This document shows positions 53,540-63,281 of a stretch of DNA of 64,000 nucleotides, piece by piece. The DNA is from GCA-2737725 sp965229355 (GTDB lineage: Bacteria > Pseudomonadota > Alphaproteobacteria > Rhodospirillales > Rhodospirillaceae). The stretch is taken from NCBI GenBank assembly GCA_965229355.1, contig OZ245869.1, positions 3,162,001 through 3,226,000 on the forward strand. The letters are read 5' to 3'. The stretch's first letter is position 1. Each line of letters begins with the position of its first letter. The position numbers and the translations under genes were made by a program. A model generated the notes under the pieces. That model was not told the origin of the DNA, searched no databases, and saw only the letters and a list, made by a program, of their open reading frames with translations.

Positions 53540-54700
53540 ATGTTCATTAACTTTTGGTACGTCGCAGCGACATCCCGCCAACTGACCGATAAACCACTGA
53601 AGGTCAGAATGCTGGGGCACAACTTTGTCCTGTTTCGCGACAGCACCGGGGCAGCGCATTGTCTTTCAAATGTATGCACTCATCGCGGCGGGTCTTTGGC
53701 TGGGGGCCGGGTCCGTGGTGATCATATCGAATGTCCGTACCACGGCTGGCAGTTTGACGGTGTTGGGATCTGCAAAAAAATTCCATCCCTGGGGCCAGTC
53801 GATGGCGTCGAGAAAATCCCAAACCGGACAAAAGTGGACAGTTATCCAATTCAGGAAAAGTATGGCCTTGTCTTTGCGTTCTTAGGCGACCTGCCCGAGG
53901 CCGAGCGCCCGCCGATTATGGATATCCCTGAATGGGGGGCTGCGGGTGTGCAAGATGGTTGGCGCGCCACGGTGCAAGAACCCGGTGTCTGGAAGATCGA
54001 TTACAAGCGGTCCATCGAGAACTCGATTGATCCCGCACATAATGAATATGTGCACGATACGCATGGTTTCTCGGGTGATAACGATGACTACCGCGTGCAC
54101 AAACTTGATTTCAAAGAAGCGCCTTGGGGTATTGGCTTCTTCAACAAAATGTATTCGCCGCCATTGCCTGAAGCAAAAATGCGTGCGGCTTCAGGGCGTA
54201 CAGGCGATGCGTTTATCGAGGCAGGTACAGGCAGCCATGGGCCGTCGATGGTATGGACGTATATTCATCCATCGCCGACAACGTTCATCCATCAATACTT
54301 GTTTGAAACGCCTGTAGACGAAGCAGAGACGCGCCTGTTCTTGGTTACGCTGCGTAATTTTATGGCCAGCGAAGACGACGACAAGCGCATCATGGAGCGT
54401 AATTTATACGTCGCGGTGCAGGACCAAAAAGTTCTGGAAGAGATTGAACCGGTCGGTACGCCCGCCACCAACACGCATGAAGTCTTCATGCCCGCTGATG
54501 TGCCCATCGCGCGTTACCGCGAGTTTTGCAAAGAGTGGGAAGCACGCGGGTGGCGGATTGACCTCGCCAAGGTCGCACGCCACCGCTCTCATTCGATTTA
54601 TGCGATACCCAGCCCAGAGCGCCGTCGCGCCAAAGGCTGGGTCATTGATCCAGTACCACTCATTGCGCCGCTGTCCTCAACCCAGGCGGCAGCAGAATAG
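53540..54700 (+). CDS. Rieske non-heme iron oxygenase, alpha subunit
   Basis: A 386-residue aromatic-ring-hydroxylating or demethylating oxygenase. The Rieske cluster ligands are CTHRGGS (C46, H48) and CPYHGW (C65, H68). The catalytic iron site is in NSIDPAHNEYVHDTHG, where an Asp and two His are conserved. Size and the lack of a beta subunit fit the single-component-type VanA-like group. GAGGGG precedes ATG 53540; an ATG at 53504 has no ribosome site. A reductase partner is not adjacent. Confidence 0.9.
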   Translation: MFINFWYVAATSRQLTDKPLKVRMLGHNFVLFRDSTGAAHCLSNVCTHRGGSLAGGRVRGDHIECPYHGWQFDGVGICKKIPSLGPVDGVEKIPNRTKVDSYPIQEKYGLVFAFLGDLPEAERPPIMDIPEWGAAGVQDGWRATVQEPGVWKIDYKRSIENSIDPAHNEYVHDTHGFSGDNDDYRVHKLDFKEAPWGIGFFNKMYSPPLPEAKMRAASGRTGDAFIEAGTGSHGPSMVWTYIHPSPTTFIHQYLFETPVDEAETRLFLVTLRNFMASEDDDKRIMERNLYVAVQDQKVLEEIEPVGTPATNTHEVFMPADVPIARYREFCKEWEARGWRIDLAKVARHRSHSIYAIPSPERRRAKGWVIDPVPLIAPLSSTQAAAE

Positions 54701-54750
54701 ATTTAGCAGTCATCTCTTCATGGCTTCCCTCTGAGTGACTGCTGAAGAGA

Positions 54751-54790
54751 GCGGCGGAGTGTGCGATGACGCTCCGCCGCTTTTATTTTC
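54751..54790 (+). terminator. Rho-independent terminator
   Basis: GCGGCGGAG (54751-54759) pairs with CTCCGCCGC (54772-54780) around a 12-nt loop, followed by TTTTATTTT. It ends the Rieske gene. Confidence 0.9.
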
Positions 54791-54877
54791 TTAAAATTTC
54801 ACGCCTGCATTGCTCTAATCATTGCTGACGTTCCCGCTGAAGCGTGCTTCAGTTAACGCACGCTGGGAGGCGATCAT

Positions 54878-55651
54878 ATGAAAGTGCAAGGGTCCACAGT
54901 TTTGGTAACGGGCGCCAATCAAGGCATTGGGCGCGGGTTTGTTGAAGTGCTGCTAGAGCGCGGTGCCGCTAAGGTCTATGCGACCGCGCGCCGGACTGAA
55001 ACGTTGGCGGATTTAACAGCGCTTGATCCGAAGCGCGTTATCGCCTTGCCGTTGGATGTAACCAACGATGCGCAACGTCGGGCCGTGTTTGCGCAAGCGA
55101 CTGATGTGAATTTATTAATCAACAATGCCGGTATTGCAGGCAGCGAAATGCCAGCCGAACGCCGCTTCTTAGGCGCATCGAATTTGGAAGATGCTCGCAA
55201 TGTGATGGAAACAGACTTCTGGGCGCATGTTGAAATGTGCCGTGGGTTTGCGCCGCATCTCATCAGAAATTCCGGGCAAACCGGCAGTGCTATCATCAAC
55301 ATCATCTCAATCGGCGCATTGTTCTGCGTGATTGAGTACTCCAGCTACAGTGCTGCCAAAAGCGCTTTGGCCATGGCGACGATTGGATTGCGCGCCGAAT
55401 TAGAGCCATCGAATGTCAGTGTGCACGGTGTGTTTACCGGCGCGGTTGAAAGCCGCATGTCGGCGAAGGGAACGCATGCCAAGGCCACGCCAGTTGAACA
55501 TGCGCGCGAAGTGTTAAGCGCAGTGGAGGCTGGTGCTGATGACATCTATGCAGGTCTCGGTGCGCAGGCGATGTACGAAGATATTCGTAAAAACCCTGAA
55601 GCTTTCCAGCGTGGCCGGATCGAGAAGTACCGCAATAACCCCCTAAAGTAA
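54878..55651 (+). CDS. Short-chain dehydrogenase/reductase
   Basis: A 257-residue classical SDR. The NAD(P) turn is TGANQGIGRGF, followed by INNAGIAG. The catalytic Tyr and Lys are in EYSSYSAAKSALA and the Ser is in INIISIGALFC. GGGAGG is before the ATG. It sits behind the Rieske oxygenase terminator and so may have its own promoter. Its stop abuts the convergent hisC stop. Confidence 0.9.
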   Translation: MKVQGSTVLVTGANQGIGRGFVEVLLERGAAKVYATARRTETLADLTALDPKRVIALPLDVTNDAQRRAVFAQATDVNLLINNAGIAGSEMPAERRFLGASNLEDARNVMETDFWAHVEMCRGFAPHLIRNSGQTGSAIINIISIGALFCVIEYSSYSAAKSALAMATIGLRAELEPSNVSVHGVFTGAVESRMSAKGTHAKATPVEHAREVLSAVEAGADDIYAGLGAQAMYEDIRKNPEAFQRGRIEKYRNNPLK

Positions 55652-56752
55652 CTACACCGGTGTTTGCGCGTAAAACGCATCCAGGGCGTCCATCAGGATA
55701 TTCATCTCATCATCTTTGCCGATGGTGATGCGCAAGTGATTGGGTAACCCAAACATTGTCATGGGGCGTACCGAGATTCCTTTTGAACGCAGGTAAGTAT
55801 CGAGATCAGACGCCTTGCATCCTGGCGTGTCGGGAAAACCGATATTCACAAAGTTGCCTTCGGTGCCTGTCACATGAAGGCCGTAGCCTTTAATACGTTG
55901 GATTAAAATCTCACGCCATTTGCGGGTGTGTTCGATGATCTTGCGCTGGAATGTAACGTCTTCAAGTGCCGCAATACCTGCGGCTTGCGCGGGTACAGAA
56001 ACATTGAACGGCGAACGAATACGCCCAACGATGCCGATGATCTCTTCGCATGCGTAGAGCCAGCCCAGACGCAATCCCGCCAGCCCGAAAATTTTTGAGA
56101 ACGTGCGCGTCATTACTGTATTGGTTGTGCTTTCAACCAATGAGGCACCTGCATCGTAGTCGGGTTGCTCAACATACTCGGCGTACGCAGAATCAATGAT
56201 CAGCAAGATATCATCGCGCAAACCTGCGCGTAGGCGTTCCAATTCGGCTTTGGGTGTGTACGTGCCTGTCGGGTTGTTCGGGTTCGCTATAATCACAATT
56301 TTTGTGTTTGGCGTGACCTTCGCCAAAATGGAATCAACGTCTGCGGCATAGTTCTTATCTGGCGCTTGAACAACGGAGGCGCCCGTCGCCATCGTGTAAA
56401 TGCGGTACATCGGAAAAGTGACGGTGGGATAAATCACTTCATCACCTGGGCCTGCGTACGCGCGCACCAGCGCACTTAAAAGTTCGTCAGAGCCAATACC
56501 CATCAGAATGAGCGCAGGTTTTAAATTGTAGAGTTTTGCAATGGCCGTTCTGATTGCGAAAGCATCTGACTCTGGGTAGCGCGACATACGCGCGGCTGCA
56601 TTTACGTATGCTTCTGTCGCTTTGGGGCTTGGCCCCAAAGCTGACTCGTTTGCAGAGAGTTTGATGCTGCGTCCGTCAGCTTCGACAGTTTGGCCGGGCA
56701 CATACGCCCGAATATTTGTTATGCCGGGGCGTGGTGTGGGCGAAGAGGCCAT
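55652..56752 (-). CDS. hisC: Histidinol-phosphate aminotransferase-like enzyme
   Basis: A 366-residue PLP enzyme. The Schiff-base lysine is in TRTFSKIFGLAGLRLGW; NPNNPTGT, YAEYVEQ and LRITIGKDDEM are family blocks. The start LSANESALGPSPKA is typical of HisC and close relatives that accept aromatic amino acids, so either role is possible. It lies 9 nt behind the MFS gene on the same strand, which suggests a co-transcribed pair, and is not in a his cluster. Confidence 0.87.
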   Translation of the reverse strand: MASSPTPRPGITNIRAYVPGQTVEADGRSIKLSANESALGPSPKATEAYVNAAARMSRYPESDAFAIRTAIAKLYNLKPALILMGIGSDELLSALVRAYAGPGDEVIYPTVTFPMYRIYTMATGASVVQAPDKNYAADVDSILAKVTPNTKIVIIANPNNPTGTYTPKAELERLRAGLRDDILLIIDSAYAEYVEQPDYDAGASLVESTTNTVMTRTFSKIFGLAGLRLGWLYACEEIIGIVGRIRSPFNVSVPAQAAGIAALEDVTFQRKIIEHTRKWREILIQRIKGYGLHVTGTEGNFVNIGFPDTPGCKASDLDTYLRSKGISVRPMTMFGLPNHLRITIGKDDEMNILMDALDAFYAQTPV

Positions 56753-56761
56753 ACTTGAAGG

Positions 56762-58018
56762 TCAGCTCTGTGTGATTGGGGCGTTCATCGATAAGCGGAA
56801 CGTCATCAAGTTAGAAACAATGATGCCTATGCCGCACGCAATCAATGTAATCTTGATGCCGATCATATCGGCGACCAAGCCCCATACAACACCACCTAAT
56901 AGAATTCCCAAACTGAATGTCATAATAAATAGCGAGATGCCGCGACCCCGCATGTTTGAGGGCAGGCGCATCTGCGTCCCAACCTGGAATGTGATGGACA
57001 CGTTGGTCCATGCAATCCCGTATATAAAAGTGCATACCCCAGCCAGTGTAAGATCGTGCACATAAGCTAGACCTATATATGCCAAAGCAGCGCCAAGTAC
57101 GCTCAAGTGCACATGCATATTGGGTGTCACTTTACCGCTAAGACGGCTGCGACCGAATGCGACAAACACGGAGCCGACCCCAACCCAGGTCACAAGTGTT
57201 CCGAATGTGCTGGGGCCACCGCCCAGTTGTTCTTTGGCGACCAGGGGCATCAGCGATAATAGTGCGCTCATGCAGCTTGAAATAACTGTCAGTCGGATCA
57301 GCATCCCGCGAAAGCCGCGCTCGGTCATGGCAAAGCGCGCACCATTCCACAGGGCTTCAACAAATCTCTCGCGGGAGGGCTGATAAAGTTTGGGCGGCGG
57401 TTGGCGCATAAAGAATGTACCAAGGCCCGCATAGCCAATCGTGTTGACGAGAAAGACCGACGCAGACCCGACAATGCTGATCATCGCGCCTGCAAACATG
57501 GGGCCGAGCGACCGGCCCACATTCAGCGCAATAGAATTGAGGGTGAGGGCTTGGGGCAGCAGCTCACGTTTTACCAAGTCTTGAATTACAGCCATAATGG
57601 CAGGGCCTTGCAACGCAAAGACGCTGCCGATGACCAGTGTGTGGGCCAGCAATGTCCAAGGGCCAATCCACCCTAGCCACGTGAGCAGTGATAAATCCAA
57701 GGCAACGACGCAGATGACGCAACTGAGCGTAATGATATAGCGGCGGCGGTCTACCTTGTCGGCCAACACCCCGCCCGGTAACGACAGGAAAATCGACGGC
57801 AGCATGAATGAGGCTTGTACCAAGCCCAGCATCAACGCGCGATTATCCAACGATGCCATCAGCCAGGCACAGCCAATGCCATTCATCCAGCCGCCCACGT
57901 TGGTGACGAACAGCGCGATATATAGCAGCCGGAAGTCCCGGATTTGCAGCGGCGCCCACAACGATATATCTGATGAGGAAACGTGTTGTGGCGGAGTTGA
58001 GTTGTCTGGGGTCGTCAT
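56762..58018 (-). CDS. MFS transporter (enterobactin-exporter-like)
   Basis: A 418-residue inner-membrane protein with about 12 hydrophobic helices, of the MFS_3/EntS-like branch (LSLPGGVLADKVDRRRYI is the loop 2-3 motif, and FMRQPPPKLYQPSRERFVEA a central loop). It should export a small molecule by proton antiport; the substrate is not evident. ATG 58018 begins a usual N-terminus; an upstream ATG at 58087 adds a Cys-rich head that looks non-native. It precedes hisC and is divergent from arsC. Confidence 0.87.
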   Translation of the reverse strand: MTTPDNSTPPQHVSSSDISLWAPLQIRDFRLLYIALFVTNVGGWMNGIGCAWLMASLDNRALMLGLVQASFMLPSIFLSLPGGVLADKVDRRRYIITLSCVICVVALDLSLLTWLGWIGPWTLLAHTLVIGSVFALQGPAIMAVIQDLVKRELLPQALTLNSIALNVGRSLGPMFAGAMISIVGSASVFLVNTIGYAGLGTFFMRQPPPKLYQPSRERFVEALWNGARFAMTERGFRGMLIRLTVISSCMSALLSLMPLVAKEQLGGGPSTFGTLVTWVGVGSVFVAFGRSRLSGKVTPNMHVHLSVLGAALAYIGLAYVHDLTLAGVCTFIYGIAWTNVSITFQVGTQMRLPSNMRGRGISLFIMTFSLGILLGGVVWGLVADMIGIKITLIACGIGIIVSNLMTFRLSMNAPITQS

Positions 58019-58128
58019 GGGGCCGAACCTTGCACATTGGGCGCCACATCGCAAAATGAACCCTGCCGCTGCTCGCATATCGCGCAAGGAGTGACGTTGC
58101 GTGCAACCAAAACCTTAGGTGCAATCAA

Positions 58129-58476
58129 ATGGCCAAGAAAGACGTCGCGATTTATCATAATCCGCGCTGCACAAAGTCGCGCGAGACATTAGCGTTGCTG
58201 GAAGAAAAGGGCATTCAGCCCACTGTGATTGAGTACCTGAAAACCCCACCAACGGCATCTGAACTGAAGTCTATTTTAAAGGCTTTGGGCCTGAAGGCTG
58301 CTGACATCATCCGTAAAAAGGAAGCGGTCGAGGCCGGGGTTGATATTGCTTGGCCAGAAGACAAATTGATGACGGCGATGGTTGAAAATCCCATCGTGAT
58401 TGAGCGCCCGATTGTGGTGGTTGGGGCAAAGGCCGTGCTGGGCCGCCCGCCCGAAAATGTCTTAAAAATTATCTGA
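58129..58476 (+). CDS. arsC: Arsenate reductase-like protein (ArsC/YfgD family)
   Basis: A 115-residue thioredoxin-fold protein. The N-terminus has the ArsC motif YHNPRCTKSRETL with C14, and ENPIVIERPIVVVGAKAVLGRPPENV matches the family end. The three arginines that bind arsenate appear partly present. ArsC and YfgD are not easily told apart. AGGTG precedes the ATG. No other ars gene is near. Confidence 0.88.
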   Translation: MAKKDVAIYHNPRCTKSRETLALLEEKGIQPTVIEYLKTPPTASELKSILKALGLKAADIIRKKEAVEAGVDIAWPEDKLMTAMVENPIVIERPIVVVGAKAVLGRPPENVLKII

Positions 58477-58727
58477 GAGGCGGCGCTCTGCGGCGCGCAC
58501 ATTAACCTCCAAATCGTGTGGAATTTCAAATCACTAGCGATACAATTTTATACAAACCAGGGGATTGGCTTTTCTTCAATTAAGGTATTTATCTTCCAAC
58601 TCGCACAGTGTCTAACAACGCCCGTGTAAATTGCACCGTCTTGAGTTGACGGCTGAGGCCAAGCGACGCACTTTGCATATGGGCCCTGCATGGCTTGCGG
58701 GGATGATGGGAATCTGGACTGCCGAAG

Positions 58728-60416
58728 ATGACGACGACTTCACCCGATGTCGCGGAGCCTTTCGCGTTACCGGGCAATATCTTGGATCGTTTGCGCGCGC
58801 TTCGTGCTGAGTTCAGCGAAGCGTTGGGAGAGCGTGTGCGTGAAGTGCGCACCATCTGGGCCCCGATTGCGCAAAACCCCCTGGCGGAAACTGTTCCCAC
58901 GGGTTTAAAGAAAATCCACGAGATCGTTCATTCACTGGCGGGATCAGGCAAAAGTTTCGGCTTTCCCGACGTGAGTATCGCCGCTGCTCCGTTGGATGCA
59001 TTGTTCCGGTTGGTACTGGAAGATGGCGACGCGTTGAATAAAGAAGAAATCGCACAAGCCGAATTACTGATTCAAGAGTTGGAAAAATCGGCGCGGCTTC
59101 CCGGTCAGCCCATTTCTTTCGATGACAATAAAGTTGTCGGCAATAATAACGTTGAGTGCGGCGCCATTCATGTATTGTTGGCAGCGGAAACGAATGATCA
59201 GAAGGCCATTGATCTGCGTGAAGCCATTTTAGATTTTGGCTATCCGTGCACGATTACGCCTGACTTAAGTGCTGTGCCACACAATTTGATTCAAGGCGAC
59301 TATGCTGTCATTTTTGCTGACATCACGCGCGGGAATGCGCATTTGTCGGTCTTGCGTAGTTCCAGTGCATTATCGCGCCTGCCGCTGATCTTAACGTCGG
59401 CGAATGCGACTTTTGAAGAACGTTTAAAGGCCGTGCGCATTGGCGCGTGCACTTTCATTCCGCAACCGTTTGAAACGCAAGATGCCATCAATGTTATTTC
59501 CTCGATCGAGGAAACACATACGCAACGCTCGTACCGGGTGGTGATTGCCGAAGACGAAAAAATCTTGGCGCAATTCTATCAGGCTACATTGGAGCATGCG
59601 GGAATGGACGTGCGCTTGGTGCGCGATCCATCGAAGTTGCTGGAAACGCTGTCTGGTTTCGATCCTGATATTATTATCATGGACGTGTACATGACCGACT
59701 GTACAGGCCTTGAGTTGGCGCAGATCGTGCGGCAGTTCCCGGCCTATACCACGGTGCCGATCTTGTTCTTGTCGATGGAAGCGCGGCTTGAATTGCAGCT
59801 TCAGGCGCGTCACTTGGGCGGCGATGATTTCCTGGTGAAGCCGTTGCAGCCTGCGCAATTGGTTTCGGCGGTAACCAGCCGTTCAAATCGTTATCGTGAT
59901 CTGAAAAAACTGACCGACCGCGATAGCCTGACGGGGTTGCTGAACCACACCAACATTCAGCGTAACTTAGAGCGCGAAATCAGTGTGGCCGCACGTACCG
60001 GTGCGCCGGTATCGTTCTGCATGGTCGATATCGATCACTTCAAGAAGGTGAACGATACGTATGGCCACGTGGTTGGCGATCAGGTTTTGATCCGCATCAC
60101 GCACTTATTGCGCAATCGCTTGCGTCGTGTCGACTATGTCGGCCGTTATGGCGGGGAAGAGTTCGCAATTGTGATGCCACACACAGATGCGGTCACCGCG
60201 CGCTCGGTGGTAGATGCATTGCGTGAAGCCGCCAACGAAGTTGAGCACGACGCGGATGGCACCACGTTCCATATTACGTTTAGTGCAGGCATTGCTACAT
60301 ACCCACACTTTGATACGACGCTTGAAGTGACCCAAGCGGCTGATGATGCGCTGTATGCCGCCAAGCATGGCGGGCGCAATCAGGTCGTCGTCGCTGAGCC
60401 CGAAAAGAAAAACTAA
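58728..60416 (+). CDS. HPt-REC-REC-GGDEF diguanylate cyclase
   Basis: A 562-residue signalling protein. An HPt-like domain (about 10-115) has a candidate phospho-His in EIVHSLAGSGKSFGFPD. A first receiver-like part (about 145-265) lacks a clear acidic pocket; the second receiver (about 275-390) has D319 in IIMDVYMTD. The GGDEF domain has the active motif GGEEF at 475-479 and an I-site RxxD at 466-469, so c-di-GMP synthesis with product inhibition is expected. The two-receiver layout recalls PleD. Confidence 0.9.
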   Translation: MTTTSPDVAEPFALPGNILDRLRALRAEFSEALGERVREVRTIWAPIAQNPLAETVPTGLKKIHEIVHSLAGSGKSFGFPDVSIAAAPLDALFRLVLEDGDALNKEEIAQAELLIQELEKSARLPGQPISFDDNKVVGNNNVECGAIHVLLAAETNDQKAIDLREAILDFGYPCTITPDLSAVPHNLIQGDYAVIFADITRGNAHLSVLRSSSALSRLPLILTSANATFEERLKAVRIGACTFIPQPFETQDAINVISSIEETHTQRSYRVVIAEDEKILAQFYQATLEHAGMDVRLVRDPSKLLETLSGFDPDIIIMDVYMTDCTGLELAQIVRQFPAYTTVPILFLSMEARLELQLQARHLGGDDFLVKPLQPAQLVSAVTSRSNRYRDLKKLTDRDSLTGLLNHTNIQRNLEREISVAARTGAPVSFCMVDIDHFKKVNDTYGHVVGDQVLIRITHLLRNRLRRVDYVGRYGGEEFAIVMPHTDAVTARSVVDALREAANEVEHDADGTTFHITFSAGIATYPHFDTTLEVTQAADDALYAAKHGGRNQVVVAEPEKKN

Positions 60417-61291
60417 ATCAGGCCGTCACGTTTTGCGAGGCGTTCGATGTACGCTTTGTAAGTGGTGGGCTCGCGGCCCAACAGCCAGCGCATAACGTTT
60501 GCATTTCCCAAAAAGCCTGAGTGATCGTAGTGGCCGTTCATTTTGCGCATTGTCTCAATGCGCAAATCTGTGGCCCCTGCGGCTTTGGCTTTGGCGGCCA
60601 TTTCGTCCAGCGGAATGTGGCGCGCTTTTACGTCACGCTTCAAAACCTCGGATAAAATCTTGGCCATATCGTCTTGGCTGAGAGATTCAGGGCCAGCCAG
60701 TTCGTAAGTTGCATACAGGTGCCCATCTTCCAACGCTACTTTGGCGCTCGCTTCGGCCAGATCGAGCAAATCAACGACATTAAATTTGACGTGCGTGTTG
60801 AAAGGCATGGCATGCACGCCATTGGTGGTGACGTCTTTCCATATCGTTTCGACGTGTTGCATGTAGCGGATCGGCTGCACAATCGTATATGGCACACCGG
60901 ACTCGATGATCATCTCTTCGGTATCGAGTTTGCGCGCATGGTGCGGCACTTCGCGGCGCAAGGGGTGCATCACTGAGTAATATACAAAGCGCTTTACGTT
61001 CGTTTTTTGTGCGGCCGTCACGAAATAGCTGGTGATCAGCTTCTCATCTGGGTGCATCGGCGGGCCCACGTGAATGACTGCATCGCAGCCTTGCGTTGCC
61101 GCTTCAATGGTATCGGCCTTCAGCATGTCGCCCACCACAATATCGGTGATGCCGGTGGCGGCCTTTAACCCATCGACTTGCGCTGGGTTGCGAATAAAGG
61201 CGCGCACGTTCGCACCTTTGGCCTTCACGGCATTGACGATGGCGCGGCCTGTGCGGCCATTGGCGGCGCTAACAAGGACGGTCGCAGGCAT
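60413..61291 (-). CDS. NmrA-like NAD(P)-binding protein
   Basis: A 292-residue atypical SDR. The Rossmann turn is AANGRTGRAIVNAV, with no YxxxK catalytic pair, so it is likely a redox-sensing or isoflavone-reductase-like protein of the NmrA family. PYTIVQPIRYMQHVE and ELAGPESLSQDDMAKILSEVL are family segments. ATG 61291 has GGGGAG about 8 nt upstream. It overlaps the convergent diguanylate cyclase stop by 4 nt. Confidence 0.85.
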   Translation of the reverse strand: MPATVLVSAANGRTGRAIVNAVKAKGANVRAFIRNPAQVDGLKAATGITDIVVGDMLKADTIEAATQGCDAVIHVGPPMHPDEKLITSYFVTAAQKTNVKRFVYYSVMHPLRREVPHHARKLDTEEMIIESGVPYTIVQPIRYMQHVETIWKDVTTNGVHAMPFNTHVKFNVVDLLDLAEASAKVALEDGHLYATYELAGPESLSQDDMAKILSEVLKRDVKARHIPLDEMAAKAKAAGATDLRIETMRKMNGHYDHSGFLGNANVMRWLLGREPTTYKAYIERLAKRDGLI

Positions 61292-61386
61292 ATGGAAACT
61301 CCCCGGCAAAATGAAGGAGCGTAACGGAGCATAACCCGCCCTCACGCGCTATGGCGTTTTGGGGGCTTGTCCAAAAGAGTAGGGCT

Positions 61387-61425
61387 AAAAAAGAGAGGAG
61401 GGGGCCACGCGACGAGAATGTGGCC
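61387..61425 (-). terminator. Probable terminator of the chemoreceptor-like gene
   Basis: On the minus strand GGCCAC and GTGGCC (61425-61420 and 61408-61403) make a 6-bp stem, with C-rich then T-rich sequence (TTTTTT at 61392-61387) downstream. Confidence 0.6.
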
Positions 61426-61436
61426 TCTTCTTAATA

Positions 61437-62777
61437 CTAGCTTGAGCCTAAAGTTGCCGCCTCGGTCGCGGCACGTTGCATTTGCGATGACATATCTTTG
61501 GCGACGGCACTTTGCTGCTCGATGGCGGCCCCTGTAGAGGCTACATATTTTTGCACGGCGTTGATGGACTCGTTGATACCTTCTAAGGCATCAGCGACTT
61601 CACGCGATACAGAGCGCACGCCGTTGATCTCTCTGGTGATCTGCTCAGTGGCGACTTTGGCTTGGCTCGCCAGATTTTTTACTTCTTGTGCGACGACCGC
61701 AAAGCCACGCCCAGCTTCACCCGCCCGCGCAGCCTCAATCGTTGCGTTCAGGGCGAGTAAGTTTACCTGGTCAGCAATTTTTTGGATCAGGGTCACGATG
61801 CCAACCATCGACTCAGCAGCTACACCTAGTTTTTATGTGGTCGAGCCTGCGGCAGACACGCGGTCGACAGCACCATCGGCGGTGTCTTTTACTTTCACCA
61901 TATTCGATGAAATTTCACCCACTGACACGTTCAGTTCTTCGGCCCCAGCGGCGACATTTTCTATCTGCTGACGGACAAAATCACTTTTCTGGCGCGCGAC
62001 AGCTTGCGCTGTGACATCGGATGCGAACTTCACAACTTTGAATGGCTTGCCGTTCATATCGATAATGGGATTGTATGACGCTTGGATGTAAATCACGCGA
62101 CCGGTTTTGCCGATACGCTTGTATTCCCCGCTTTGGAATTCGCCGTTGCCTAAGCGATCCCAGAAATTTTTATATTCTGCGGTATGCTGCTGCGCGGATT
62201 CCATAAACATACTGTGATGCCGGCCACGGATTTCATCTATGCGATAGCCCAGTGTGCTCAGGAAGTTTTCGTTCGCTGTGATAATCGTGCCATCCAGATT
62301 GAACTCGATCACCGCTTGCGATTTACCAATCGCTTCTAACTGTCCGGCGAAGTCGGCGTTCTGTAACTTTGTTTGCGTCACATCAGTTGCGAGTTTCACA
62401 ACTTTGAACGGCTTGCCCGCACTATCAAAAATCGGGCTGTATGTGGCTTGAATCCAAACTTCTGCATCTCCTTTGCCAAGGCGTTTGAACTCGCCTGCTT
62501 GGAAATGGCCTTGCTTCAGTTGCGCCCAAAAAGCGCGGTAAGCTGCGCCGTCTTTTTCGGCAGCAGAGACAAACATGCTGTGATGACGGCCCATAATTTC
62601 GCTGAGCTGATACCCCATCACATCTAAAAACGTCTTATTCGCGGTAATGATCGTGCCATCGAGTGAGAATTCGATGGTGGCCTGCGACTTCTCGATTGCT
62701 GCAATTTTTGCAGCCATTTCAGTTGTGTCTTGAATACGTGAAGAGCCGAATATTGTCTTCAAATTTAGCTGTGGCAT
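61437..62777 (-). pseudogene. PAS-PAS chemoreceptor-like gene with in-frame stop
   Basis: Without the stop this is a 446-codon, membrane-free receptor, with two PAS domains (EFSLDGTIITANKTFLDVMGY and EFNLDGTIITANENFLSTLG) and a short MCP signalling domain (IADQVNLLALNATIEAARAGEAG), like the biofilm-dispersal protein BdlA. Codon 315 (61833-61835) is TAA, inside the frame that then continues KLGVAAESMVG through the signalling tip. The two parts share one frame, so it is a nonsense change and not a frameshift. The 314-residue product would have PAS domains only. A sequence error or readthrough is also possible. AGGTAGG precedes the ATG. Confidence 0.8.
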
Positions 62778-63281
62778 ATGCCTACCTGAATTTTAATTCA
62801 GGTCCTTTTTGTTGTGGATGCATTCGTACATCCCCCAGGCGCTTTTGTTTTTGTGCGCTTCTTACGATGTCCTTTCATCCGCAGATCAATCGAAGGCAAT
62901 GTTAATCGCGCGTAGCATTGCTCACCTTTAGTATAAGTCTTTAAAAGGCTTATTCTTTGGACGTAGATCGCCGATCTAAAAAAATGTGCAAGGCGACCGT
63001 GAGTTGTTTTGTCTGGACCATTATCCGGCTTGGGCGTGGGATAAGACGCGAAGATGCTGACGCATCGTTCTACTGCAAGAAATTATAGGTTTTTCTTGAT
63101 CATTCATCGAGTCGCGTCTCAGTTGTGAGACTGGTTGTGTGAGGTGCGCCGTCAAACAACTCTGCGTGAGACATATTCGCGCCTTAGTCTGGACGCCAAA
63201 CCTCCACAAATGAAGCGTGAGATCAGACTGCACTGAAGCGTCGCGCTTAAAGCATTTTGACGCGGTGTAGTGGGGATGATC
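62778..63281. other. Gap upstream of the right-edge gene, with two inverted repeats
   Basis: About 500 nt without a convincing gene. A 21-bp near-palindrome (62933-62953; arms ATAAG and CTTAT, CTTT and AAAG, one mismatch) and a hairpin GTCTCA-GTTG-TGAGAC (63116-63131) are the only structures I see. Confidence 0.5.
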
